NCBI RefSeq assembly: GCF_008727795.1
Contig: NZ_CP044222.1
Coordinates: 3,162,001-3,226,000, forward strand
Length of the DNA stretch: 64,000 nt
Reading direction: 5' to 3'
From: Nitrincola iocasae
GTDB lineage: Bacteria; Pseudomonadota; Gammaproteobacteria; Pseudomonadales; Balneatricaceae
Positions 7,475 to 15,777 of this stretch are shown piece after piece (the first letter of the stretch is position 1; each line of letters starts with the position of its first letter). Both the position numbers and the translations under genes were made by a program. The notes beneath the pieces are model-generated. The model was not told the origin of the DNA and ran no database searches. It saw only the letters and a program-made list of their open reading frames with translations.

Positions 7475-8275
7475 ATGCAACCGATAGTAAATATCGCACT
7501 TCGTGCTGCCCGCCTTGGCGGAGAACAGATTGCCCGCGCGGCAGAACGCCTTGATCTGATCAAATCCGAACAGTCCAGTGCGGCTGAATTCATTAGCGAA
7601 ACCTGTTCACAGGTTGAGCGGAGCATAGCTCAGTCCATTCAGAAAGCTTACCCACACCACACGGTGCAGGGAGATTTCAGTGGCAACTACAAAGCAACAG
7701 GTGAAGGTCCGGTGGTATGCGACTGGCATATCAGCCCAGTCGACAACCTGCTCAACTTCTCCAACGCTCTACCGGTTTATGCACTCAGCCTGACCGGTCG
7801 CATCAATGGCCGCATCGAACACTGCGTGGTCATCAATCCGGTAACCGGCGAAGAATTCACCGCCAGCCGTGGTAATGGTGCACAGCTTAACGGACGCCGC
7901 TTACGTGTCAGCAACAACAAAAACCTGCTGCAGGCACTACTGGGAAGTGGGTTTGTCTCTGCTACCGATCGTGACCAGGCGTTTGCAGAACATCAGCGCC
8001 TGTTAAGCCACATCTCCACAGCCGGTGCCAATCTGTTTAGCAGCGGATCTGCGCTACTGAATATGGCCTATACCGCCGCAGGCCGACTGGATGGCTTCTT
8101 TCAAGCGGATCTGAGCGAAGCGGATATGGATGCAGGCATACTGCTGATTCAGGAAGCGGGTGGTTTAGTGGGTGATTACAAGGGTGGTAATGCTCATCGC
8201 CAAACTGGCAATCTGGTAGCGGCCAATCCGAAAATGTTTAAACTGCTGATCAAAACGATTCAGACAGTCGGATAA
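7475..8275 (+). CDS. suhB: SuhB/inositol monophosphatase-fold protein lacking most catalytic metal ligands
   Basis: The 266-aa protein aligns from end to end with SuhB (MQPIVNIALRAARLGGEQIA; TASRGNGAQLNGRRLRVS; GSALLNMAYTAAGRLDGFF; GNLVAANPKM). SuhB has two known activities: inositol-1-phosphate hydrolysis and, independent of catalysis, rRNA antitermination with the Nus factors. Here the enzyme signatures are eroded. The EESG-type loop with the metal-binding Glu reads GDFSG, the WVIDPLDGTTNF motif reads WHISPVDNLLNF (first Asp is Ser, GT is NL), and the PWDFAAG motif reads EADMDAG. Loss of the two-metal site should remove phosphatase activity, so I infer a structural or transcription role. 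The gene stands alone between an accessory region and purA, in convergent orientation to purA. It could be a second, diverged paralogue. Confidence 0.82.
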   Translation: MQPIVNIALRAARLGGEQIARAAERLDLIKSEQSSAAEFISETCSQVERSIAQSIQKAYPHHTVQGDFSGNYKATGEGPVVCDWHISPVDNLLNFSNALPVYALSLTGRINGRIEHCVVINPVTGEEFTASRGNGAQLNGRRLRVSNNKNLLQALLGSGFVSATDRDQAFAEHQRLLSHISTAGANLFSSGSALLNMAYTAAGRLDGFFQADLSEADMDAGILLIQEAGGLVGDYKGGNAHRQTGNLVAANPKMFKLLIKTIQTVG

Positions 8276-8327
8276 GTCAAAACAACCACTGCCAGCGAGC
8301 TTACTCTGGCAGTGGTTGCTTCATCGA

Positions 8328-9620
8328 TCAGTTAAACGGATCGCGCAACACAATCGTTTCATTACGGTCAGGACCAGTTGAAATAATATCAACCGGTGCA
8401 CCTACCAGCGTTTCCAACCGACGAATATACGCACGCGCATTCTCAGGCAAGTCTTCAACCGTTTTAGCACCCACTGTCGACTCACTCCAGCCTGGCATCA
8501 TCTCATACACGGGCGTAATCGCTTCATAATCTTCACTGCCACTGAGTGAATAGACCGGTTGACCCTGCGCATCTTCATAGCCAGTACAAATGCCTATCTG
8601 CTCCAGACCATCGAGCACATCCAGCTTAGTCAGACACAAACCCGAAATCGAGTTGATCTCGATGGCATGCTTCAGCGCTACAGCATCAAACCAACCGCAA
8701 CGACGTGCACGCCCGGTGGTCGCACCAAACTCGTGACCTTTTTCAGCCAACTGCTTGCCGATTCCACAAGACAACTCTGTCGGGAAAGGACCGCCACCGA
8801 CACGTGTAGTGTAGGCTTTGGTGATACCGAGAATATAATCGAGGTAGAGCGGACCAAAACCACTACCGGTAGACGTGCCACCTGCGGTGGTATTAGACGA
8901 GGTCACATAGGGATAGGTACCGTGGTCAATATCCAACAAGGAACCCTGTGCACCTTCAAACATGATGCTGGCACCCTGACGGCGCAAGTCATGCAGAATA
9001 GTGGTTACATCGGCAATCATCGGCAGCAGTTTCTTGGACATTTCCATGCATTCAGCTAACACAGCACCAAAACTGACCGGCTCCACGCCATAATACTGTT
9101 GCAGCATGAAGTTGTGAAACGTAAGCAATTCACGCAACTTTGCAGCAAACAGATCAGCATCACGGATATCGCCTAAGCGTAAACCACGGCGAGCGACCTT
9201 ATCTTCGTAAGCTGGACCGATACCACGACCGGTGGTTCCAATTTTAGATTCACCACGCGCCAGTTCACGCGCCTGATCCAGAGCCACATGAGACGGAAGA
9301 ATCAAAGGACAAGCCGGACTTAAACGCAAACGCTGACTGACCGGGATACCGGTGGTTTCCAGTTCTGCGATCTCTTTTAGCAAGGCTTCCGGAGAAAGCA
9401 CCACGCCATTACCAATCAGGCAGAGTACATTCTCCCGGAGGATCCCGGAAGGAATCAGATGGAGTACGGTTTTCTTTCCATCGATTACCAGCGTATGGCC
9501 AGCATTGTGACCGCCTTGAAAACGTACCACCGCGGCAATCTTTTCAGTCAAAAGATCGACGATTTTACCTTTTCCTTCATCACCCCACTGGGTGCCCAGA
9601 ACAACGACGTTTCTACCCAT
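8328..9620 (-). CDS. purA: Adenylosuccinate synthetase
   Basis: PurA condenses IMP with aspartate using GTP, the first step from IMP to AMP, in the cytoplasm. The 430-aa length is normal. The N-terminal P-loop-like motif reads TQWGDEGKGKIVDLLTEK. The IMP-binding region (GNGVVLSPEALLKEIAEL), the switch segment IGTTGRGIGPAYEDKVARRG, YVTSSNTTAGG and the GTP-binding TKLDVLDGL are all present. It is last in the operon hfq-hflX-hflK-hflC-hisZ-purA, 34 bases after hisZ, the classical gammaproteobacterial context. hisZ takes the place where enterobacteria carry yjeT. Confidence 0.98.
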   Translation of the reverse strand: MGRNVVVLGTQWGDEGKGKIVDLLTEKIAAVVRFQGGHNAGHTLVIDGKKTVLHLIPSGILRENVLCLIGNGVVLSPEALLKEIAELETTGIPVSQRLRLSPACPLILPSHVALDQARELARGESKIGTTGRGIGPAYEDKVARRGLRLGDIRDADLFAAKLRELLTFHNFMLQQYYGVEPVSFGAVLAECMEMSKKLLPMIADVTTILHDLRRQGASIMFEGAQGSLLDIDHGTYPYVTSSNTTAGGTSTGSGFGPLYLDYILGITKAYTTRVGGGPFPTELSCGIGKQLAEKGHEFGATTGRARRCGWFDAVALKHAIEINSISGLCLTKLDVLDGLEQIGICTGYEDAQGQPVYSLSGSEDYEAITPVYEMMPGWSESTVGAKTVEDLPENARAYIRRLETLVGAPVDIISTGPDRNETIVLRDPFN

Positions 9621-9654
9621 TGCTGTCTCATGTACTCATAAAAGTGTTAATAAA

Positions 9655-10827
9655 TCAGAGCGGCTTGATCTGCCACTCTCCACCCTGGTTTTCCAGCCGA
9701 CGATCACATGATGCCGGTACAGGCAGGCCATCCAGCATCTGAATGACACGATAACCTTGCTGTCGTAACGTACGAACTCTATCCTGAAGCGCCGAATCTG
9801 AAACATCGGCAGGTGCAAGTATGGCCTTTTCAGCCTCAGCCGTCACACCCGCAAGATCGATAAGCGTACTCAAATCAGTACTGAAGCCAGTAGCCGGACG
9901 CGCTCGACCAAAATCCTCACCTATCTCATCATAGCGCCCGCCCTTGGCAAGCGACTGACCATAGCTGGGTGTATAAGCGGCAAACACCACACCGGTATGG
10001 TAGTGGTATCCACGCAACTCGGCCAAGTCAAAGTAACAACGCACCGTCGGATAGCGCTGCTGAATCAGGGCTGCCAACTGTGCCAGATAATCAATGGCCT
10101 GACGTGCTTCTGGTTGATTGAAGCAATCACGCGCTTTAGCCAGTACCTCTACAGTACCATGCAAACTTGGCAGAACCGACAACTGTTTACGCAGCGTTTC
10201 GCTGACCGGAAGTGTTTCAATAAAAACGGCTATTTCAGGCATCGCCTTGCGCTGCAGCAAGTCAATGAACTGATCTTTCTGCTCCTGATCCAGACCGGCT
10301 TCCCGAACCAACGCACGAAACAGACCCACATGCCCCAGATCCAACGTCAGCACATCACTGATACCGGCGGCGTGAAGTGTTTCCAGCATCAAGGCAATGA
10401 TCTCCGCATCGCTTTCAATACCCGCATGACCATACAGTTCTGCACCGGCCTGCAGCGGATTACGGCTGGCAAGCATATGCGCGGCATGGGTGTGAATTAC
10501 CGAGCCACAATAGCACAAGCGACTGGCACCTTCAGTGCGCAGTCTGTGCGCATCTATACGTGCGACCTGGGGAGTAATATCAGCACGAATGCCCAGCGCA
10601 TGACCACTCTGACGATCAGTCAACTTGAACGTAATCAGATCCAAATCACGACCGGTACCCGTTAACAGGGATTCCAGATGCTCAACCAATGGCGGCATCA
10701 CTAATTCATAGCCCCAGCTGTTATACAAATCCAGTATACGTCTGCGCATCAGTTCCGCTTGACGGGCCTGAGGAGGCAGCAGTTCTTTTATACCTTCAGG
10801 CAGCAACCATCTATCTGCCAGTGCCAT
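9655..10827 (-). CDS. hisZ: ATP phosphoribosyltransferase regulatory subunit
   Basis: HisZ is a catalytically inactive paralogue of histidyl-tRNA synthetase. With the short form of HisG it forms the hetero-octamer that starts histidine synthesis. The 390-aa protein shows the class II synthetase core: DRWLLPEGIKELLPPQARQA, the motif-2-like DLITFKLTDRQSGHALGIRAD, YCGSVIH, and YYHTGVVFAAYTPSYGQSLAKGGRYDE. It lacks the C-terminal anticodon-binding domain of HisRS. A good Shine-Dalgarno (AAGAGGAAT) precedes ATG 10827. It lies downstream of hflC behind a terminator and directly upstream of purA. Its presence implies a short HisG elsewhere in the genome. Confidence 0.95.
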   Translation of the reverse strand: MALADRWLLPEGIKELLPPQARQAELMRRRILDLYNSWGYELVMPPLVEHLESLLTGTGRDLDLITFKLTDRQSGHALGIRADITPQVARIDAHRLRTEGASRLCYCGSVIHTHAAHMLASRNPLQAGAELYGHAGIESDAEIIALMLETLHAAGISDVLTLDLGHVGLFRALVREAGLDQEQKDQFIDLLQRKAMPEIAVFIETLPVSETLRKQLSVLPSLHGTVEVLAKARDCFNQPEARQAIDYLAQLAALIQQRYPTVRCYFDLAELRGYHYHTGVVFAAYTPSYGQSLAKGGRYDEIGEDFGRARPATGFSTDLSTLIDLAGVTAEAEKAILAPADVSDSALQDRVRTLRQQGYRVIQMLDGLPVPASCDRRLENQGGEWQIKPL

Positions 10828-10857
10828 GCATCATTCCTCTTGTCATCGCCACTCTCT

Positions 10858-10902
10858 GTACATCCCTGCACCCGCAGCATAGCGCACATCCTGTACATAA
10901 AA
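10858..10902. repeat. Degenerate copy of the REP-like repeat found after valS
   Basis: The stretch CACCCGCAGCATAGCGC-ACATCCTGTACATAAAAAAACC matches both ends of the third repeat unit at 41699-41772 (GCGGCATATAGCGC ... ACATCCTGTACATAAAAAAACC) but lacks the middle hairpin. In both places it abuts a rho-independent terminator. Confidence 0.55.
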
Positions 10903-10923
10903 AAACCGGGCCCTGACCCGGTT
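10895..10923 (-). terminator. Rho-independent terminator in the hflC-hisZ gap
   Basis: The 7-bp stem AACCGGG/CCCGGTT (10904-10910, 10917-10923) is followed on the minus strand by a run of T (the A run 10897-10905 on the plus strand). It should reduce read-through from hflC into hisZ-purA. Confidence 0.8.
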
Positions 10924-10939
10924 AACGAATTCTAACATG

Positions 10940-10966
10940 AAAGCAGGTGCCATTGGCACCTGCTTT
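10940..10966. terminator. Strong hairpin downstream of hflC
   Basis: A perfect 12-bp stem, AAAGCAGGTGCC-ATT-GGCACCTGCTTT, with a 3-base loop lies 31 bases beyond the hflC stop. It ends in only three T on either strand, so it may be a weak bidirectional terminator or an mRNA 3' protection structure acting with the hairpin at 10904-10923. Confidence 0.6.
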
Positions 10967-10996
10967 AGTCATACGCTAGCGTACTTGTTAGCCTAC

Positions 10997-11869
10997 TTAC
11001 TGAACCATTGGGTTCTGTAAGTAACGGAAGAAGTCGCTCTTCGGTTCAAGCACCATCACATCACCGCTGCCATTAAAGGACTCGCGGTAGGCATCCAGAC
11101 TACGCATGAAAGCGTAGAACTCTGCATCCTGCGTAAAAGCGTTAGCATAGATATTAGCGGCCTCAGCATCCCCTTCACCGCGAACGATTTCAGCAGCGCT
11201 GAATGCATTCGCGGTAATAACGGTACGTTGACGATCCGCATCCGCACGAATACCTTCAGCCAGTTCCATACCACGTGCTCGCAACTCACGTGCCAGACGC
11301 AAACGTTCAGAACGCATACGATCATAAACTGATGCTGAAACCTCTGTGGGCAGATCGATACGCTTGATACGGATATCGACTATCTCAATACCCAGCTCAT
11401 CCTGCGCTACCAGACTCAACGCCTGATTGACCTGGTCCATCAGCTCTTCACGTTCACCGGATACAACCTGATTCAAAGTACGTTCACCAAACTGATTACG
11501 CAGGTTAGTCTCAATTCGACTGGAAAGCAGGCTGTTGGCCCGGTCTTCATCACCTGAGGTTGCGGTGTAATACTTTTGCACATTAGAGATGCGCCACTTA
11601 ATGAACGAGTCAACAATCAGACGCTTGGCTTCCAGCGTCAGAAATGCCTGAGGTCTGGAATCCATGGTGATCAGACGCGACTCAAATTTGCGCACCGTAT
11701 TCACAAATGGAATTTTGTAATGCAAACCTGGTTCGATATCCGGCTCGACAATTTCGCCGAATTGCAGCTTCACCGCACGCTCGGTTTCTTTGACAATATA
11801 AACTGATTCAGACACCAGCCAGACTGCGATCAGTGCAACAACCAGCACTATTACTGAATTGGATTTCAT
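10997..11869 (-). CDS. hflC: HflC, band-7/SPFH protease modulator
   Basis: HflC pairs with HflK in a large inner-membrane cage around FtsH and limits degradation of membrane proteins. The 290-aa protein has an N-terminal membrane anchor (residues ~4-22, VIVLVVALIAVWLVSESVYI) and an SPFH domain (VKETERAVKLQFGEIVEPD, GLHYKIPFVNTVRKFESRL). A long Glu/Ala/Arg-rich helix (ERLRLARELRARGMELAEGI) follows, and the C-terminal motif MRSLDAYRESF ends in the usual LEPKSDFFRYLQN. It follows hflK with a single-base gap, so the two are translated together. Confidence 0.97.
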   Translation of the reverse strand: MKSNSVIVLVVALIAVWLVSESVYIVKETERAVKLQFGEIVEPDIEPGLHYKIPFVNTVRKFESRLITMDSRPQAFLTLEAKRLIVDSFIKWRISNVQKYYTATSGDEDRANSLLSSRIETNLRNQFGERTLNQVVSGEREELMDQVNQALSLVAQDELGIEIVDIRIKRIDLPTEVSASVYDRMRSERLRLARELRARGMELAEGIRADADRQRTVITANAFSAAEIVRGEGDAEAANIYANAFTQDAEFYAFMRSLDAYRESFNGSGDVMVLEPKSDFFRYLQNPMVQ

Positions 11870-11870
11870 C

Positions 11871-13094
11871 TTATCGACCCTCCCTCAGACTGCCGGCCTG
11901 ACGATTTCGCGCCTGTTCCGTAACCTGATCATTCAGTTGACGCAGATTCATCTCAGCACTACTGCTTCGGGTTGAGGCGCCCGACGTTCCGCGCTGCTGT
12001 TCCATCAACTTGTCCAGCGGCAGGAACATAACATTATTGCTACCACTCTCAACATCCATGAGTACTTTCGGCGTATTGGTCAGCACATTCTGCATCATAT
12101 CGATATAGAGGCGTTCACGGGTAACATCTGGCGCCTGACGATATTCAGTTAAGAGCGCCAGGAAACGTTGCGACTCACCATTGGCTCTGGCAACCACCTC
12201 TTCACGATAGGCACTGGCTTCTTCAAACATACGCTGAGCATTACCGCGTGCTTCTGGAACTACGCTGTTAGCATAGGCTTCAGCTTCGTTTTTCGAACGC
12301 TGCTCGTCCTCACGCGCCTTGATCACGTCATCAAAGGCATCCTGAACCTGGCTTGGTGCCTGGGCATTACGGACGTTAACACCAGAGATACGAATACCGG
12401 TTTCGTAGTTATCCATATGACGCTGCAAACGCTCCTGCACAGAGATCGCCATGATCTGGCGACCTTCAGTCAGAATAGAGTTCATATCAGAACCACCGAC
12501 AACCTGACGCAATGCCGCTTCTGATGCTTGCGCAAGACTGACTTCAGGATTTCTCACCTTGAGAGTAAAAAACTCCGGATTTTCAGCAACGTACTGCACA
12601 CTAATATCGACATCAACGATATTTTCGTCTTCCGTCAACATCAACGCACGATGATCATGGATACGCACCTGAGTGACATTGACCTTATTCACCTCGTCAA
12701 TGAGCGGCGGGTTCCATTGCAGACCAGGGTTTACCACATTGTGGAATTTACCCAATCGCAGCACGACACCACGTTCCTGCTGATCTACCGTATAAAAGCC
12801 CATACCGGCCCAGACAACCAGAGCCAGAACCGCCACGATACCCACGAGTGTAAAGCTGCCGCCCTTGCCGCCACCGGAGCTACCAGTACCGCCACTGTTA
12901 CCAGAGCCGTCTTTCTTACTCCCAAACAGCCCATTTAAACGATCCTGCAACTTTTGCAGCGCCTCATCCAGATCAGGAGGCCCTTGATCATTGTTACCGC
13001 CACCGTTACGCTTACCACCGCCGGGATTTTTGTCACCGCCGCTGCTCCAGGGGTCATGGTTCTTACCATTTCCGCCAGGCTCATTCCAAGCCAT
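11871..13094 (-). CDS. hflK: HflK, band-7/SPFH protease modulator
   Basis: This is the partner of HflC in the FtsH-HflKC complex. The 407-aa protein begins with the usual Gly/Asn-rich cytoplasmic stretch (NEPGGNGKNHDPWSSGG; residues ~60-88 are Ser/Gly repeats). One membrane segment follows (~92-112, LVGIVAVLALVVWAGMGFYT), then the SPFH domain (VDQQERGVVLRLGKFHNVV, PGLQWNPPLIDEV) and a long coiled coil. It starts 73 bases after hflX and ends one base before hflC. The family and context are unambiguous. Confidence 0.97.
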   Translation of the reverse strand: MAWNEPGGNGKNHDPWSSGGDKNPGGGKRNGGGNNDQGPPDLDEALQKLQDRLNGLFGSKKDGSGNSGGTGSSGGGKGGSFTLVGIVAVLALVVWAGMGFYTVDQQERGVVLRLGKFHNVVNPGLQWNPPLIDEVNKVNVTQVRIHDHRALMLTEDENIVDVDISVQYVAENPEFFTLKVRNPEVSLAQASEAALRQVVGGSDMNSILTEGRQIMAISVQERLQRHMDNYETGIRISGVNVRNAQAPSQVQDAFDDVIKAREDEQRSKNEAEAYANSVVPEARGNAQRMFEEASAYREEVVARANGESQRFLALLTEYRQAPDVTRERLYIDMMQNVLTNTPKVLMDVESGSNNVMFLPLDKLMEQQRGTSGASTRSSSAEMNLRQLNDQVTEQARNRQAGSLREGR

Positions 13095-13167
13095 AGTGTT
13101 CTCCGCTTTAAAAACAACTTAATTAAAAAAATGAAATTCTATGAGGCGCGCTACATGGATGCAACCG

Positions 13168-14472
13168 CTATTCATTATCGACCCTAACCGGCAGGTATCG
13201 TTCCGCCGGAATATCCAGTCGACTCAATAGCTGACGAAAATCCTTCTGCTGTATACGCACCTGAAGACTAATACGGCCATCCTCATCAATCCGCTCATTC
13301 AACACAGCATCTTTTGTGTAAAGCAAAGAGCGAAGCTGACCTTCTGATGGACTTAATTGCAAAACATCTTCAAACATCAACCCGGACAGACGCTCATTCA
13401 CCGCCTGCAACAGCAGCTCAGCACCCTCACCTGTCTCAGCAGATAACCAGACCCGAACCGGTGTGCCTTCCTCATCACGATCTATCCGTGCAGAAAAGTC
13501 ATCCAACAGATCTATTTTGTTATACACCAACAGCACAGGCCGCGAGTCGGCCCCTATTTCAGTCAACACATCATTAACCTGCGCTATGTGCGCCTGACGC
13601 TCATCGTCATGACAGTCAATAACATGCAACAACAGGTCAGCCTCAGCCGTCTCTTGAAGGGTAGCACGAAAAGCTTCCACAAGCTTATGCGGCAAGTGCC
13701 GTATAAACCCGACGGTATCCGCCAAGATAATGGGGCCCACATCCGGCAATTGCACTTTACGCAACGTAGGATCAAGGGTGGCAAACAACTGATCAGCGAC
13801 ATAAACACTCGCCGTTGTTAACCGATTGAACAGAGTTGACTTGCCTGCATTGGTATAACCAACCAGAGAGACTGTGGCGATTTCCGCTCTGACACGCGCA
13901 CGACGCCCCTGATCACGCTGCCGCCGAACCTTATCGAGTCGTTTAAGAATCGCTTTGATACGGGCACGTAACAAGCGCCGATCGGTTTCCAGCTGCGTTT
14001 CACCCGGACCTCGCAGCCCTATCCCGCCCTTCTGACGCTCAAGGTGAGTCCAACCACGCACCAGACGTGTAGACATATGTTCCAGCTGTGCCAGCTCAAC
14101 CTGCAACTTACCCTCATGGGTACGTGCACGCTGAGCAAAAATATCCAGAATCAGGCCGGTACGGTCAAGCACCCGGCACTTGATTTCGCGCTCAAGGTTA
14201 CGCTCTTGAGCAGGGCTCAGCGCGTGATTAAAAATAACCAGATCGGCTTCGTGCAAGCGAACCAACTCCGCCAGTTCCTCAACCTTTCCCTTACCAAGAA
14301 AAAAGCGAGGACTCGGATCAGAGCGGCTGCCATTCATGAAGCAAATGGGGTCAGCACCAGCGGAAAGAGCAAGCTCTTCAAGTTCTTTCGGATCTTCAGC
14401 CTCAGCTTCTGAGGCCAGATCAATATGCACCAATATGGCGCGTTCTCCGGACTCCGGACGCTCAAAAAACAA
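13168..14472 (-). CDS. hflX: Ribosome-associated GTPase HflX
   Basis: HflX splits stalled 70S ribosomes, notably after heat stress. The 434-aa protein contains the N-terminal HflX domain with FFLGKGKVEELAELV and the RTGLILDIFAQRA segment, a coiled middle (RLVRGWTHLERQKGGIGLRG), and a GTPase domain with G1 GYTNAGKSTLFNRL, G3 DTVGFIRHLPH and G4 NKIDLL. It begins nine bases after hfq and belongs to the hfq-hflX-hflK-hflC operon. Confidence 0.97.
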   Translation of the reverse strand: MFFERPESGERAILVHIDLASEAEAEDPKELEELALSAGADPICFMNGSRSDPSPRFFLGKGKVEELAELVRLHEADLVIFNHALSPAQERNLEREIKCRVLDRTGLILDIFAQRARTHEGKLQVELAQLEHMSTRLVRGWTHLERQKGGIGLRGPGETQLETDRRLLRARIKAILKRLDKVRRQRDQGRRARVRAEIATVSLVGYTNAGKSTLFNRLTTASVYVADQLFATLDPTLRKVQLPDVGPIILADTVGFIRHLPHKLVEAFRATLQETAEADLLLHVIDCHDDERQAHIAQVNDVLTEIGADSRPVLLVYNKIDLLDDFSARIDRDEEGTPVRVWLSAETGEGAELLLQAVNERLSGLMFEDVLQLSPSEGQLRSLLYTKDAVLNERIDEDGRISLQVRIQQKDFRQLLSRLDIPAERYLPVRVDNE

Positions 14473-14481
14473 TCAGTTCAC

Positions 14482-14721
14482 TCACTCTTCAGGCTTATCT
14501 TCCGGCTGCGGCAACTTCACCGGACGGGAAGGAACGACGGTTGAGATGGCATGTTTATAGACCATCTGGCTGACTGTATTTTTCAGCAAAATAACGAACT
14601 GATCAAATGACTCGATCTGCCCCTGAAGCTTGATACCGTTAACCAAAAAAATCGATACAGGGACCCGCTCCTTGCGCAACACATTTAGATAAGGGTCTTG
14701 TAATGACTGCCCTTTTGACAT
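14482..14721 (-). CDS. hfq: RNA chaperone Hfq
   Basis: The 79-aa hexameric Sm-like protein pairs small RNAs with mRNAs. Sm1 (KERVPVSIFLVNGIKLQGQI) and Sm2 (VYKHAISTVVPSRPV, with the YKHA core) are complete, with the proximal-face residues Gln8 and the QDPYLN start. The C-terminal tail is very short (LPQPEDKPEE), as in pseudomonads rather than enterobacteria. AAGGAG lies 6-7 bases before ATG 14721. miaA is upstream and hflX nine bases downstream. Confidence 0.98.
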   Translation of the reverse strand: MSKGQSLQDPYLNVLRKERVPVSIFLVNGIKLQGQIESFDQFVILLKNTVSQMVYKHAISTVVPSRPVKLPQPEDKPEE

Positions 14722-14766
14722 TGTTTACTCCTTCACTGAAAACATTCAGTCATAAAAATTAGTGTA

Positions 14767-14772
14767 ATTATA
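14767..14772 (-). promoter_or_regulatory. Possible -10 element of an hfq promoter
   Basis: TATAAT on the minus strand lies 45 bases before the hfq start in the 114-base miaA-hfq gap. The region ~17 bases upstream has no good -35 match. Promoters in this gap are common in relatives. Confidence 0.35.
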
Positions 14773-14835
14773 CTTTTAAGCAATGGCAGACCTTATACCA
14801 ACCGCACAAGACCTGCAATGCACAAAACCATTGCA

Positions 14836-15777
14836 TTATATAACGCGACCCTCTATCAACATCAAGCTATCTCTGAGGATATCGTGTTTTTCTTCTGGCA
14901 GGATGTGTAATTCCGGCCAACCTCTGAGCCAGGTATACTGCCGTTTAGCTAACTGGCGTGTCGCTATAACAGCCTTCTGATGCATGCTGGCATAATCTAG
15001 ATGGCCCTCCAGGTAGTGCCACATCTGCCGATAACCTACGCAGCGCATAGAGGGCATACCTTCATGCAGATCACCACGCCTGAACAGCTCGGACACCTCT
15101 GATTCAAACCCTTCTGCGAGCATTTGTTCAAAGCGTAAAGCGATACGTTGATGCAGTGCAACACGATCACCCGGCAGCAACGCCAGAGACAATACCCTGA
15201 AGGGCAGCTCCTGCTGAGACTGTTCTTGCCAGTGCTGCGTCAGGGTTTTACCGGTAAGCACATAAACTTCCATCGCCCGCTGGACTCGCTGGGTATCGGT
15301 CGGATGCAAGCGCGCAGCAGCAACCGGGTCCACGACCCTCAACGCACTATGTAAAGCTTCGATCCCCTTCGCTGCAATGCGATCGTCCAGCTCAGCCCGT
15401 ACGCCCGGATCAGACGCAGGCAAAGTCGCCAGACCTTTCAGCAATGCATTGAAGTACATCATCGTCCCCCCCACCAATAACGGGGTGCGTCCAGCAGACA
15501 GCGCCTGATCGATACATTGCAGAGCATCTTCACGAAACTCAGCGGCCGAATAACTTTCAGCCGGATCACGAATATTAACCAGATGATGAGGATAGCGCTG
15601 CAGGGTGTCGGCATCAGGCTTTGCTGTACCTATATCCATACCCCGGTAGATCAGTGCTGAGTCAACACTGATCAGCTCAACATCCAGGTGATCAGCGAGG
15701 CGCATAGCCAGGTCAGTCTTTCCCGAAGCGGTAGGTCCCATCAGGCACACCACCAACGGTTTCATGTTATTGTCCAC
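14836..15777 (-). CDS. miaA: tRNA dimethylallyltransferase
   Basis: MiaA transfers the isopentenyl group of DMAPP to A37 of tRNAs that read UNN codons. The 313-aa protein has the P-loop GPTASGKTDLAMRLA, the DSALIYRGMDIGTAKPD motif, the LVGGTMMYFNALLKGLA substrate loop, and the C-terminal RQLAKRQYTWLRG motif. It overlaps the end of mutL by 11 bases and precedes hfq, which fits the universal gammaproteobacterial order. Confidence 0.97.
   Translation of the reverse strand: MDNNMKPLVVCLMGPTASGKTDLAMRLADHLDVELISVDSALIYRGMDIGTAKPDADTLQRYPHHLVNIRDPAESYSAAEFREDALQCIDQALSAGRTPLLVGGTMMYFNALLKGLATLPASDPGVRAELDDRIAAKGIEALHSALRVVDPVAAARLHPTDTQRVQRAMEVYVLTGKTLTQHWQEQSQQELPFRVLSLALLPGDRVALHQRIALRFEQMLAEGFESEVSELFRRGDLHEGMPSMRCVGYRQMWHYLEGHLDYASMHQKAVIATRQLAKRQYTWLRGWPELHILPEEKHDILRDSLMLIEGRVI

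Noticed and set aside
9997..10665. 222-aa frame antisense to hisZ
   Set aside because: It lies wholly opposite a conserved gene, with no RBS and a composition typical of an antisense shadow.
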